From Chryseobacterium lactis (GTDB taxonomy: Bacteria; Bacteroidota; Bacteroidia; Flavobacteriales; Weeksellaceae), in assembly GCF_003815875.1 (NCBI RefSeq), contig NZ_CP033924.1:3100001-3164000 (forward strand): a DNA stretch of 64,000 bases. Reading direction: 5' to 3'. This document shows, piece by piece, positions 1 through 7,669 of this stretch (position 1 is the stretch's first letter; each line of letters begins with the position of its first letter). The notes beneath the pieces were generated by a model. The model did no database searches and was not told the DNA's origin. It saw nothing but the letters and a program-made list of their open reading frames with translations. A program made the position numbers and the translations under genes.

Positions 1-405
1 AAAAATTATCAGTTAAAATTCTATTATGACAACCATTGGAAAGAAGAATATCAACCATGGCTGGATTTGATTGCAGGCTGGACCTTGCATAAAGATTATC
101 CTCAGGTGGCATGGGATGCTGCTCTGACTTCAGATATGATTTACAACCAACCTGTTTGTTATGAATTCAACAATATAAAAACTTCCACTTTACTGATTAT
201 CGGAACCAGAGACAGAACAGCTATAGGGAAGGATAGAGCGCCCAAAGAACTTCAGCCGAAAATGGGGCAGTACCAGGAATTGGGAAAGAAAACCCAACAG
301 CAAATTGCAGGATCAAAGCTTGTTGAACTTGAAAATGTGGGACATATTCCTCATATTGAAGTATACCCTAAGTTTTTTGAAGCTTTGTATGATTTTATAA
401 AATAG
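1..405 (+). CDS. alpha/beta hydrolase, C-terminal part (cut by window edge)
   Basis: The reading frame is open from base 1, so this is the C-terminal ~134 residues of a longer protein that starts before the window. The part seen looks like the end of an alpha/beta hydrolase fold: the strand-loop LLIIGTRDRTAIG would carry the acid residue of the triad and VGHIPHIE the catalytic histidine. The tail PKFFEALYDFIK is the usual last helix. The nucleophile elbow (GxSxG) would lie upstream and cannot be checked. The substrate cannot be told from this fragment. Confidence 0.8.
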   Translation, partial: KNYQLKFYYDNHWKEEYQPWLDLIAGWTLHKDYPQVAWDAALTSDMIYNQPVCYEFNNIKTSTLLIIGTRDRTAIGKDRAPKELQPKMGQYQELGKKTQQQIAGSKLVELENVGHIPHIEVYPKFFEALYDFIK

Positions 406-538
406 AATATTAAAAATATTTTTATCTAAAACCTAGGGAATTCCTTGCTATTAAAATCCTACCCGCATAACTGGTTAGGATATACATCATTATTCATTAA
501 AGATCGATACCTGTTAATACCTTTGCTATCTGAAATTA

Positions 539-1681
539 TTAATCTCTTTTTGATTTGAATATCCATACAGCACCTACTCCAATTCCGGAAAAAATCAGAC
601 AGGAGATTCCCAGATTTTGGATAAGTCCTATACCGATCAATCCCAATCCTATCAAAACATAGTAGATAAGTCCTAAAACAGCTCCTGCACTTCCGGTTTC
701 GGTTTTATAACTGATCAGTGCCGTACTTAAAATATTAGGAATGGCAATGCTGAAGGCCATCACAATAAAGAAATAAGGAATTAAAAAGTAAATGTCTTTA
801 TCAATCAGGAGCCAGACAAATGCAGAGGCTATAAATGTTCCCAAAGTACTTATGGTAACTAAAGTTTGTGATTGTATGTTCTTTAATAATAAAAACCTGT
901 TAAGCCTTGCACCTGCAAATGTACCGGCGGCCAATATAATACTGCTGTATCCGAAAACATAAGATGAATATTGCCGTTCTTTAAAAATAAACGGAGCCAA
1001 TGAGTAATAAGAAAATAACAGAACATTGAAACTCATGATCAATAAACAGCATCGGATGATTTCCTGGTCTTTAAGCATTCTTTTCAACAGACTCAATAAG
1101 GTTTGAAAACTAACTTCATTCTTTGAATGATGGGTTTCTGAAATTCTTTTTACAGAAAGAATATAAAATAGCACAGCCAGCAAGCATAAGGTAATAAAAA
1201 CTCCCTGATGTCCGGAGGATACAGCCAGTAATGATCCCGTAAGCATTCCTATAATCGGGCTTATGGAAAGACCGATGCCAATCCAGGAAAATACTTTGCT
1301 GATATTATCTTTGTCATAGGTATCTCTTAAGATCGTTTGGGTGACAATGGAACCGACAGAAATCCCAAAAGCTGAAATGATTCTGGCACCCAGTAAAATG
1401 ATAAAATCAGGAGCTATAATAGCAGCCAAAGTTCCGATTCCATAGGTAATCAGTCCATATTCCAATGATTTTTTTCTTCCGATTCTGTCACATTGTATTC
1501 CCCAGAATGCTACACCTATCGCAAAAGCAATAAAGTACAAGCTGATCGTCAAAGTTGCAGATTCTTCTTTCACTCCGAATTTTTCCTGTACCATCGGTAA
1601 AACCGGACTGTAAATGGTTTCTACAAACTGTGGAAGCATAACCAGTAAAGTCAAAAGCCACAGTTGATTTGTCTTTTTCAT
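539..1681 (-). CDS. MFS transporter, Bcr/CflA-like drug efflux
   Basis: 380-residue polytopic inner-membrane protein with about 12 hydrophobic segments. The loop after helix 2 carries the MFS signature GIQCDRIGRKK (about residues 61-71), and the N-terminus (PQFVETIYSPVLPMVQEKFG) resembles the Bcr/CflA branch of proton-driven multidrug exporters. The start at MKKTNQLW is the only ATG before the first membrane helix. It is divergent from an AraC-family gene with 77 bp between starts, the usual layout of an exporter and its own regulator. The substrate is unknown. Confidence 0.85.
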   Translation of the reverse strand: MKKTNQLWLLTLLVMLPQFVETIYSPVLPMVQEKFGVKEESATLTISLYFIAFAIGVAFWGIQCDRIGRKKSLEYGLITYGIGTLAAIIAPDFIILLGARIISAFGISVGSIVTQTILRDTYDKDNISKVFSWIGIGLSISPIIGMLTGSLLAVSSGHQGVFITLCLLAVLFYILSVKRISETHHSKNEVSFQTLLSLLKRMLKDQEIIRCCLLIMSFNVLLFSYYSLAPFIFKERQYSSYVFGYSSIILAAGTFAGARLNRFLLLKNIQSQTLVTISTLGTFIASAFVWLLIDKDIYFLIPYFFIVMAFSIAIPNILSTALISYKTETGSAGAVLGLIYYVLIGLGLIGIGLIQNLGISCLIFSGIGVGAVWIFKSKRD

Positions 1682-1758
1682 TTTTTTTTCTGCAAAGTTT
1701 CCAAAAAAACAAGGTATATTTATAATGATATAAAAACAAAAAATATCAAAAATAGGAC
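1682..1758. promoter_or_regulatory. divergent promoter region with inverted repeat
   Basis: This very AT-rich 77-bp gap separates the MFS gene (minus) and the AraC-type gene (plus), so both promoters must lie in or very near it. It contains an inverted repeat TGATAT (1726-1731) and ATATCA (1743-1748) with an 11-bp spacer. That could be an operator for the adjacent regulator, but in sequence this AT-rich it may be chance. Confidence 0.35.
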
Positions 1759-2541
1759 ATGGCTATATTACAGCAGTCTGAAGAATTTGAAGCTGATAAT
1801 CTTAAAAAAAAAGTGATAGGAATTGCTTCTGATATGGTGATGCATGATTCCGGGTTTCATTTACATAGGCGGAAGGCACAACTGTTGTACGCACCATCCG
1901 GCTGTATGACTGTTACGACCTCAGACAGGCAGTTTGTATTACCTCCGTTCAGGATGCTTTGGATCCCTTCTAATGAAATTCATAGGGTTAATTTCCGGAA
2001 TATTGTAGCCTACAGATCGATTTATTTTGATACTGATTATGCAGAGAAATATATGAACTCGAGTCTTAAAGTCCTGCATGTAAATCCGTTATTGAAAGAG
2101 ATTATTGAAAGGATTTGTTTTTGGGATTGGTCGGCTCCGGATCGCAATCAGGAAAATATTTTAAAGGTGTTCTGGAATGAAATGAATGGTGCCCGGGAAG
2201 AAAAATTAGCGCTTAAGATGCCGGAAGACAGGCGTTTTAAAAAAGCTGCAGAAGAATGGACGACACGACTTTCTATGCCGCCTATGCTGAAAAAACTGGC
2301 TGAAGAGAGTGGGGCGGTGGAGAAAACAATCAGTCGTATTTTTAAGAAAGAAACCGGATTATCTTATCAGGATTGGAGACAGCAATGGCGTCTTCAGAGA
2401 TCAATTGAGCTGCTGGTAGAAGGAAATTCAATAGGGGAAGTAGCGTACATCTTAGATTTCTCCTCAGACAGTGCTTTTATTGAGTTTTTCAAAAAACATA
2501 CGGGATCCACTCCTTTACAGTATCTAATGAAAAATGAGTGA
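1759..2541 (+). CDS. AraC family transcriptional regulator
   Basis: 260-residue one-component regulator. Residues ~30-95 resemble the cupin-type sensing domain of AraC proteins (YAPSGCMTVTT, FRMLWIPSNEIHRV). Residues ~165-256 are the double helix-turn-helix: first HTH around MLKKLAEESGAVEKTISRIFKKETG, second around SIGEVAYILDFSSDSAFIEFFKKHTG, ending in the family-typical GSTPLQYL. The ATG at 1759 follows an AGGA-like ribosome site. Divergence from the MFS exporter suggests it controls that gene; the inducer is unknown. Confidence 0.88.
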   Translation: MAILQQSEEFEADNLKKKVIGIASDMVMHDSGFHLHRRKAQLLYAPSGCMTVTTSDRQFVLPPFRMLWIPSNEIHRVNFRNIVAYRSIYFDTDYAEKYMNSSLKVLHVNPLLKEIIERICFWDWSAPDRNQENILKVFWNEMNGAREEKLALKMPEDRRFKKAAEEWTTRLSMPPMLKKLAEESGAVEKTISRIFKKETGLSYQDWRQQWRLQRSIELLVEGNSIGEVAYILDFSSDSAFIEFFKKHTGSTPLQYLMKNE

Positions 2542-2656
2542 AATCAACAGAATATTTTGAACCATTAAGATTGATTAAGATTTTAAGAGTATTAAAGATG
2601 AATTTTATTTTTCCAAGATTGTTTATTATGATTGGTAGGGAGTATTAAACGCTTTA

Positions 2657-2858
2657 TTGACTTAGGAATCAGGAGCGTGAAGAAAATTTATATTTAATCC
2701 GTTAAAAAATTCCCATTGTTTGAGCATGGCTTGCATTTTGATTCGAAGCAGCAATAATGATCCATGCGAGTTTGGGAATTTTAGGAGTAAATGTAAATTT
2801 TTAGCGTATGATTCCAGTCTTGAATTTTTGTATACTTTTGCTTCAAGGCAAAAGTATA
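2657..2858 (+). repeat. structured intergenic repeat, copy 1
   Basis: First of three ~200-bp copies in the window (others at 3576 and 12975), all in the same orientation. It starts TTGACTTAGGAATCAGGAGC. It holds a long imperfect hairpin: AAAATTCCCA (2706-2715) and GCATGG (2724-2729) pair with CCATGC (2762-2767) and TGGGAATTTT (2773-2782). It ends in a perfect 10-bp stem TATACTTTTG (2831-2840)/CAAAAGTATA (2849-2858). Copies 1 and 2 are close in sequence; copy 3 keeps the stems with different bases. I see no coding potential; a 61-codon open frame across it is not conserved between copies. Confidence 0.85.
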
Positions 2859-2947
2859 GATATGAAAATCAAATAGGTTTTCTTGCCTTATGCAAAGCCT
2901 GCTGATAAATAATTTTCATAAAATTGTATGACCAAATACCATCTTTT

Positions 2948-3415
2948 ATGAAAACCATGAACGAAAATAATACACAAAATTATACCCATACCATTGAAGT
3001 TAGAGCTACAACAGATAAAGTTTACCAGGCTTTAACTCGTGAAATTCCTCTTTGGTGGACGGAAATGTTTGAAGGATCATCTTTGCATATCGGTGATCAG
3101 TTCACAATCAGATTCGGCGCTAAAATTCACAAAACGATGCAGGTAAAGGAACTGATATCCGGTTCAAAAATAGTGTGGGATGTTATAGATTCTTTGATAG
3201 CTCTTCCTGAATTAAAAAATCAGACAGAATGGATTGGAACAACCGTCGTTTGGGAGATTAAGCAAACCAGCAGAAATACACAAATAAAGGTTACCCATAT
3301 CGGTTTAAACCCCGATATTGAATGTTATAATATCTGTTCCAATGGCTGGGTGCAATTCCTGGATAGCCTGAAACTCCTCCTGGAAAGTGGAAAAGGTGCC
3401 CCATACAAGGAATAA
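2948..3415 (+). CDS. SRPBCC (START-like/AHSA1) domain protein
   Basis: About 155-residue soluble protein of the SRPBCC superfamily, a helix-grip fold that binds hydrophobic ligands. The N-terminal YTHTIEVRATTDKVYQALT is the standard first strand and helix. WWTEMFEG, GDQFTIRFGAKIHKTMQVKEL and GTTVVWEIKQ follow as strands, and a C-terminal helix NGWVQFLDSLKLLLESG closes the fold. The frame extends upstream to a TTG at 2924, but ATG 2948 (or ATG 2957) is the more likely start. The gene lies between direct copies 1 and 2 of the structured repeat. Ligand unknown. Confidence 0.82.
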   Translation: MKTMNENNTQNYTHTIEVRATTDKVYQALTREIPLWWTEMFEGSSLHIGDQFTIRFGAKIHKTMQVKELISGSKIVWDVIDSLIALPELKNQTEWIGTTVVWEIKQTSRNTQIKVTHIGLNPDIECYNICSNGWVQFLDSLKLLLESGKGAPYKE

Positions 3416-3515
3416 TATTATATTCTAAAATGAGTATTCAAAAATTATAATAAGAAATATTAAGATGTAAAGCTAATATATATAATATTGCCTATTACTT
3501 ATTACTCATGCTATT

Positions 3516-3545
3516 AACCACAGATGACACAGATTTTCGCAGATG
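3516..3545 (+). repeat. short CAGAT-type intergenic repeat
   Basis: AACCACAGATGACACAGATT followed by TTCGCAGATG. A related copy lies on the other strand at 63440-63470 and a weaker one at 61863-61891. It is a short degenerate dispersed repeat with CAGAT(T/G) spaced about 9-11 bp. No function can be read from it. Confidence 0.6.
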
Positions 3546-3575
3546 CTTGGAAATAGAAGTAAGCAGGCTCCTCAA

Positions 3576-3778
3576 TCGACTTAGGAATTAGGAGCGTTAA
3601 GAAAATTTGAACGTCATCCGTTAAAAAATTTCCACTGTTTGAGCATGGCTTGCATTTTGAATCGAAGCAGCAATGATGATCCATGCGAGTTTGGAGATTT
3701 CAGGAGTACATTTAAATTTTTTTGCGGATAATTTCAGTCTTGAACTTTTGTACACTTTTGTTTCAAGACAAAAGTATA
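3576..3778 (+). repeat. structured intergenic repeat, copy 2
   Basis: Second copy of the ~200-bp element, close in sequence to copy 1 at 2657. Stems: AAATTTCCA (3626-3634) and GCATGG (3643-3648) face CCATGC (3681-3686) and TGGAGATTT (3692-3700). The 3' hairpin is TACACTTTTG (3751-3760)/CAAAAGTATA (3769-3778) with one mismatch. It lies between the SRPBCC gene and the convergent rplS gene, in direct orientation to copy 1 and about 920 bp downstream of it. Confidence 0.85.
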
Positions 3779-3914
3779 AGTGAAATAAAAGAAAAATATT
3801 CTACATTAACAGTATGACAAAATTTGTAGGAAATACAAAGCTATGTTATAAAACCTGTATATAGAATATTACTCATCTCCTTTGGCGAAATTACAGTGAG
3901 TTATTACTTATACC

Positions 3915-4026
3915 CTTAGCCGCGATAGTAACGGTTACCCCGCAGCAGGCGTGGAAGGGGTTTGAAGGCATTAGTGTTGGAGTACCCGGCGCGAGGAGTA
4001 TGAGTGGATAGCGCGATAAAGCTCCT
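3915..4026. repeat. GC-rich intergenic element of unknown function
   Basis: About 110 bp, clearly richer in G and C than its AT-rich surroundings. It begins near TTAGCCGCGATAG and ends near TAGCGCGATAAAGCTCCTG. It contains ACCCC/GGGGT arms around GCAGCAGGCGTGG, and GGAG near 3979 can pair with CTCC near 4022. No open frame runs through it. I believe similar elements occur between genes in other Chryseobacterium and Flavobacterium genomes, but that is memory, not something shown here. Confidence 0.55.
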
Positions 4027-4061
4027 GAATATTATTTAATTGAAAAATACACCAGCAGATA

Positions 4062-4089
4062 TTATTCATTACTCATTGCCCATTACTTA
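4062..4089. repeat. degenerate heptamer tandem repeat
   Basis: Four heptamers in a row: TTATTCA, TTACTCA, TTGCCCA, TTACTTA. They are the reverse complement of the ATGAGTA units at 62717-62751. Shorter relatives occur at 3495-3509 and near 3870 and 3900. The rest of the 3416-4149 gap holds the CAGAT repeat, repeat copy 2 and the GC-rich element; I see no gene in it. Confidence 0.6.
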
Positions 4090-4090
4090 T

Positions 4091-4130
4091 AAAAAAGAAG
4101 CTGTCTACACGTGGTAAACAGCCTCTTTTT
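4091..4130 (-). terminator. rho-independent terminator of rplS
   Basis: Inverted repeat AAGAAGCTGT ... ACAGCCTCTT flanked by an A run on one side and a T run on the other. On the minus strand it lies 20 bp past the rplS stop codon and ends in a U tract. Confidence 0.8.
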
Positions 4131-4149
4131 GTATTTATTGTTGTCTGAA

Positions 4150-4506
4150 TTATTTCTTCTTGTAAGCAGCGTCTTTGATTCTTGCTTTTTTACCTCTAAG
4201 GTCTCTGAAGTAGTAAATTCTAGCTCTTCTAACTCTACCTCTTCTGTCAACTTCAATTTTTTGAAGAGCAGGTAAGTTAATAGGGAATACTCTTTCTACA
4301 CCTACATCACCACTCATTTTTCTGATGGTAAAAGTTTTTGTAGAACCAGTACCTCTTAATTGGATAACTGTTCCTTTGAAGAACTGAGTTCTTGTTTTTT
4401 GTCCTTCTTTAATTTCGTAATACACAGTAATTGTATCACCTGCTTTGAATTCAGGGAATTCTTTTTTCGCAATGTACTTGTCTTGTACGTACTTTAATAA
4501 ATCCAT
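4150..4506 (-). CDS. rplS: 50S ribosomal protein L19
   Basis: 118 residues, the normal length for L19. It sits at the 30S-50S interface of the ribosome. Family blocks are all present: FKAGDTITVYYEIKEG near the N-terminus, RTQFFKGTVIQLRGTGSTKTFTIRKMSGDVGVERVFPINLPALQKIEV in the middle of the protein, and the basic tail RRGRVRRARIYYFRDLRGKKARIK. The gene stands alone with its own terminator. A leader of nearly 300 bp separates it from the divergent metallophosphatase gene. Confidence 0.98.
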   Translation of the reverse strand: MDLLKYVQDKYIAKKEFPEFKAGDTITVYYEIKEGQKTRTQFFKGTVIQLRGTGSTKTFTIRKMSGDVGVERVFPINLPALQKIEVDRRGRVRRARIYYFRDLRGKKARIKDAAYKKK

Positions 4507-4707
4507 TATTAATAAAATAAAATGTTAAAGCTAAGCAACTTACACGTTCTTCGTCAGAGGTTGAATAACAGGTTGCAAATGTACAAAATAGTTTTTGAAA
4601 CTACCAAATAATTAATGTACTAAAAACTATAATTTTTTCATTCCGGTTTTGTTAAAAAATTAACAGTTTCGTTAAGTTTCCATCAGGTAGAGTTTATATG
4701 AGAAGCA

Positions 4708-4715
4708 TACTTTTG
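4708..4715 (+). promoter_or_regulatory. -7 promoter box of the metallophosphatase gene
   Basis: TACTTTTG, a perfect match to the Bacteroidota -7 consensus TAnnTTTG. It would start transcription near 4720 and give a leader of about 80 nt before the ATG at 4801. Confidence 0.5.
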
Positions 4716-4800
4716 CCCGAAATAAAAATCAGGATAGTGATTTTTAAATTCCTGATTTGCAATTCGAAACTCAATACACACTATTTAAAATAAAGCTTTT

Positions 4801-7542
4801 ATGAAACATTATTTCTTCTTTTTTTGTTTCGCGGTCCAGATGGCTTTCGGACAGGTTTTGTTCCCTTATCTGCAAAACCCGACCCCGAACTCTATGATCG
4901 TGAACTGGAAGACCGCTTCCAATAATGAAACCACTGTGATCTACGGAGATTCTCCCACGAATCTGAATGTTACAGTAACCGGAACCACCAATATCTTTTC
5001 GGATACCGGATACAATAATAACTATTATTACCATACGGCGAAGGTGACCAATCTACAGCCTAATACCAAGTATTATTATAAGATTAAAACCGGAACCAGT
5101 GAATCTGCAGTGTACAATTTCAGAACACTTCCTTTGCCGGGACAGGCTGTAACTGCCAACGGGAAGATTCGTTTCCTGATTATGGGAGACAATCAGATCA
5201 AAGCAGAGCCGAGGTATGATACGCTGACTTTAAATGCTTATAAAAAGTTAAAGGAAAAGTTCGGTGCCAATACAGATCCTTCCGATAATATTGCACTTAC
5301 TTTTATGGTGGGTGATCAGGTAGACGTCGGTACACTGGATCATTATGAAAATGTTCATTTTAAAAAGAATATTAAGTTATCGCCTTATTTGCCTATTCAG
5401 ACTACGGTAGGAAATCATGAGACTTATGGGACTTTAGGGATGAATTCTTATTATGCTCACTTTTATATTGATGAAATTAAATATAAAAACATCAGTTCCG
5501 GAAATGAAAATTACTATGCCCAGCAGGCAGGAAATGTATTGTTTATAAGTTTAAGTTCTGAGCATACAGGGCCGGCTCAGAAATTGTGGCTTCAACAGAT
5601 TTTAGACGAGGCTAATAATGACCCAACAGTAGGCTGGATTATTTCTTTAAGCCACAGACCGTACCAGGCAGAACAATATGTAGGAGATATTTCTACATGG
5701 GTGAGAGAAACCGCAGTACCCATGTTAATGAATTCCGATAAATATTTGATGCACGTAGGAGCTCACCATCACCTGTATCACAGAGGCCAGCTGAAAGATA
5801 CACCCAATTACCAGATTATTTCGGGTGGAACGGCGTGGGACCAGTATTGGGGAATGTCTAATGAGAAGGATTTCGATGATGTACAGAAAACATTGACAGA
5901 CTGGACGTATCAGATTGTTGAAGTAGATATTCCGACAGGAAAAGTAGATATCGAATGTTATTCGATCGGTGGAAAGTATACCAAGAAAAACAATGTGTTG
6001 ATTGATTCTTTCCACAGGTATAAAAATCAGCCAAAACCGGCAAAACCATCTATTACCAATACATTCTCAGGCACAACTACTTTGCCGTTGACCTTGAATG
6101 GAAGCACATTCTCATCTTCAAACGGAGAATTGTTGAATACAACCCAATTCCTGATCAGTAAAGCGGCAGATTTTTCTGTTATTGAAAAAGAATTTTACCG
6201 CGATTTTGAAAACTGGTTCGGCCAGGATGGAAATGGAAATCCGGATGTAGCAAAGAATTTAAATGCCGGCGTAGATATTACCAAAGCCAGTTTACCAAAC
6301 AATTCTATTACAAACGGAATTTATTATGTAAAAGTGCGATACAGAGACAGAAACCTGGAATGGAGTGACTGGAGTGATGTAAAGCAATTTGAAATCACAG
6401 GAAGTATTGTGTCCAATCCTACATTTGCGTTAGATAAGACTGAATATCTTCAAAATGAACAGATCACAGCTACGTATACTGGAGGTCCTGGAAATCAGCA
6501 GGACTGGGTAGGAATCTATAAAAAAGGACAAACACCAAGTGCTTCTGTTACTTCTCAGGGATATGTTTATACCAACGGACAAACAGCCGGTACTGCCGCC
6601 TTTGCCAACGGATTGGCTAATAAAGGACAATATTTTGCCGGATTCTTTGCCAATAACGGATACACGGAAATTGCTCCAAGAAAAAGTTTCTATGTAGGAC
6701 CGAATGTCAAGCTGATCGCAACCGCAGATACTTATCCGGTAGGCGGAACAGTGACGATCAATTTCACTGATGGTCCTAATCTGCAGAAAGACTGGATAGG
6801 AATTTATAAAATGGGGCAAACTCCGGGACCTACACCTTCTATCAAATGGAGTTACGTTAATGCAGCATCAGGAACACTTAATTTTACGGGACTTCCAAAA
6901 GGATATTACTATGCTCAATACTTGCTTGAAGACGGTTATAACGGAATTGGAAATAAAGTTTTCTTTAAAGTAGGAGATATCGTTACCGAATTATGGACGA
7001 ATAAGCCGATTTATACATTAGGTGAAAATATTACCGCTTCATGGACAGATTCTCCGGGAATTATCAAAGACTGGCTGGGAATTTATCCTCAGAATGTTCC
7101 GGTACCGGATGATAATTTTGTTTCTTATACTTATTTTGACGGAGTGACACAAGGAACGAAAACTATTCAGGGAACGGCGATACCAACAACACCGGGAAAT
7201 TACTACATGGTGATGTTTACTAATGATTCTTATACAGAGGTTTCCAACAGAGTACAGTTTCAGGTGACATCCACTTTAGGAACAGATGAAACATCAAAAA
7301 GTACAGAGAAAAATGTAATATTATATCCAAACCCTACGAAACCGGGCGAGCCGACATTTATCAAAAGTGATTATCCGATTGAGAAAATTGAATTGGTATC
7401 CGCAACGGGAGATTTGCTTTACGAATCAAAAAATATCAATAATCAGCGTTTCTCTTTGGTGAACGAAAATCTTCCGAAAGGAGTATACTTCGTGAAAGTT
7501 CATGCAAGAAAGCTGTTTACATTAAAACTGATTATTCAGTAA
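4801..7542 (+). CDS. T9SS-secreted purple-acid-phosphatase-like metallophosphoesterase
   Basis: 913-residue secreted protein. Residues 1-17 are a signal peptide, then comes a fibronectin-like N-terminal domain as in purple acid phosphatases (~20-110). The calcineurin-type catalytic domain has its metal-binding blocks at GDNQ (128), GDQVDVG (171), GNHE (204), SHRP (284) and GAHHHLYHRG (320). Three ~95-residue modules follow, each centred on DW(V/I/L)GIY at 568, 664 and 757. The last ~77 residues, from ILYPNPTKPGEP, form a T9SS type A sorting domain. It probably hydrolyses extracellular phosphoesters; the substrate is unknown. Confidence 0.88.
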   Translation: MKHYFFFFCFAVQMAFGQVLFPYLQNPTPNSMIVNWKTASNNETTVIYGDSPTNLNVTVTGTTNIFSDTGYNNNYYYHTAKVTNLQPNTKYYYKIKTGTSESAVYNFRTLPLPGQAVTANGKIRFLIMGDNQIKAEPRYDTLTLNAYKKLKEKFGANTDPSDNIALTFMVGDQVDVGTLDHYENVHFKKNIKLSPYLPIQTTVGNHETYGTLGMNSYYAHFYIDEIKYKNISSGNENYYAQQAGNVLFISLSSEHTGPAQKLWLQQILDEANNDPTVGWIISLSHRPYQAEQYVGDISTWVRETAVPMLMNSDKYLMHVGAHHHLYHRGQLKDTPNYQIISGGTAWDQYWGMSNEKDFDDVQKTLTDWTYQIVEVDIPTGKVDIECYSIGGKYTKKNNVLIDSFHRYKNQPKPAKPSITNTFSGTTTLPLTLNGSTFSSSNGELLNTTQFLISKAADFSVIEKEFYRDFENWFGQDGNGNPDVAKNLNAGVDITKASLPNNSITNGIYYVKVRYRDRNLEWSDWSDVKQFEITGSIVSNPTFALDKTEYLQNEQITATYTGGPGNQQDWVGIYKKGQTPSASVTSQGYVYTNGQTAGTAAFANGLANKGQYFAGFFANNGYTEIAPRKSFYVGPNVKLIATADTYPVGGTVTINFTDGPNLQKDWIGIYKMGQTPGPTPSIKWSYVNAASGTLNFTGLPKGYYYAQYLLEDGYNGIGNKVFFKVGDIVTELWTNKPIYTLGENITASWTDSPGIIKDWLGIYPQNVPVPDDNFVSYTYFDGVTQGTKTIQGTAIPTTPGNYYMVMFTNDSYTEVSNRVQFQVTSTLGTDETSKSTEKNVILYPNPTKPGEPTFIKSDYPIEKIELVSATGDLLYESKNINNQRFSLVNENLPKGVYFVKVHARKLFTLKLIIQ

Positions 7543-7564
7543 TAGTAAATTGAATATAAAAATC

Positions 7565-7592
7565 AGAGGCCGTCAGCAATGACGGTCTTTTT
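7565..7592 (+). terminator. rho-independent terminator of the metallophosphatase gene
   Basis: Stem AGAGGCCGTCA / TGACGGTCTTT, with two G-T pairs, followed by a T run. It lies 22 bp after the stop codon. Confidence 0.8.
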
Positions 7593-7616
7593 TATGATGA
7601 TCCGATGATCATTAAG

Positions 7617-7648
7617 AAAAAAGCAACCTCAAAAAATGAAGTTGCTTT
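7617..7648 (-). terminator. terminator of the YwqK-like gene
   Basis: AAAGCAAC and GTTGCTTT arms around CTCAAAAAATGAA, with an A run on the plus strand that becomes a U tract on the minus strand. It lies just past the stop of the gene at 7670. Confidence 0.7.
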
Positions 7649-7669
7649 AGTTATTATAATGATTGTCTT

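Noticed and set aside
2720..2905. 61-codon open frame across repeat copy 1
   Set aside because: It lies inside the structured repeat and is not kept in copies 2 or 3; the conserved signal is base pairing, not protein.
2657..3778. Integron-like gene cassette (attC-gene-attC)
   Set aside because: The hairpin-bearing repeats around one gene suggested it, but the GTTRRRY/RYYYAAC ends of attC are not in the right places, the element is longer than typical, and there is no integrase.
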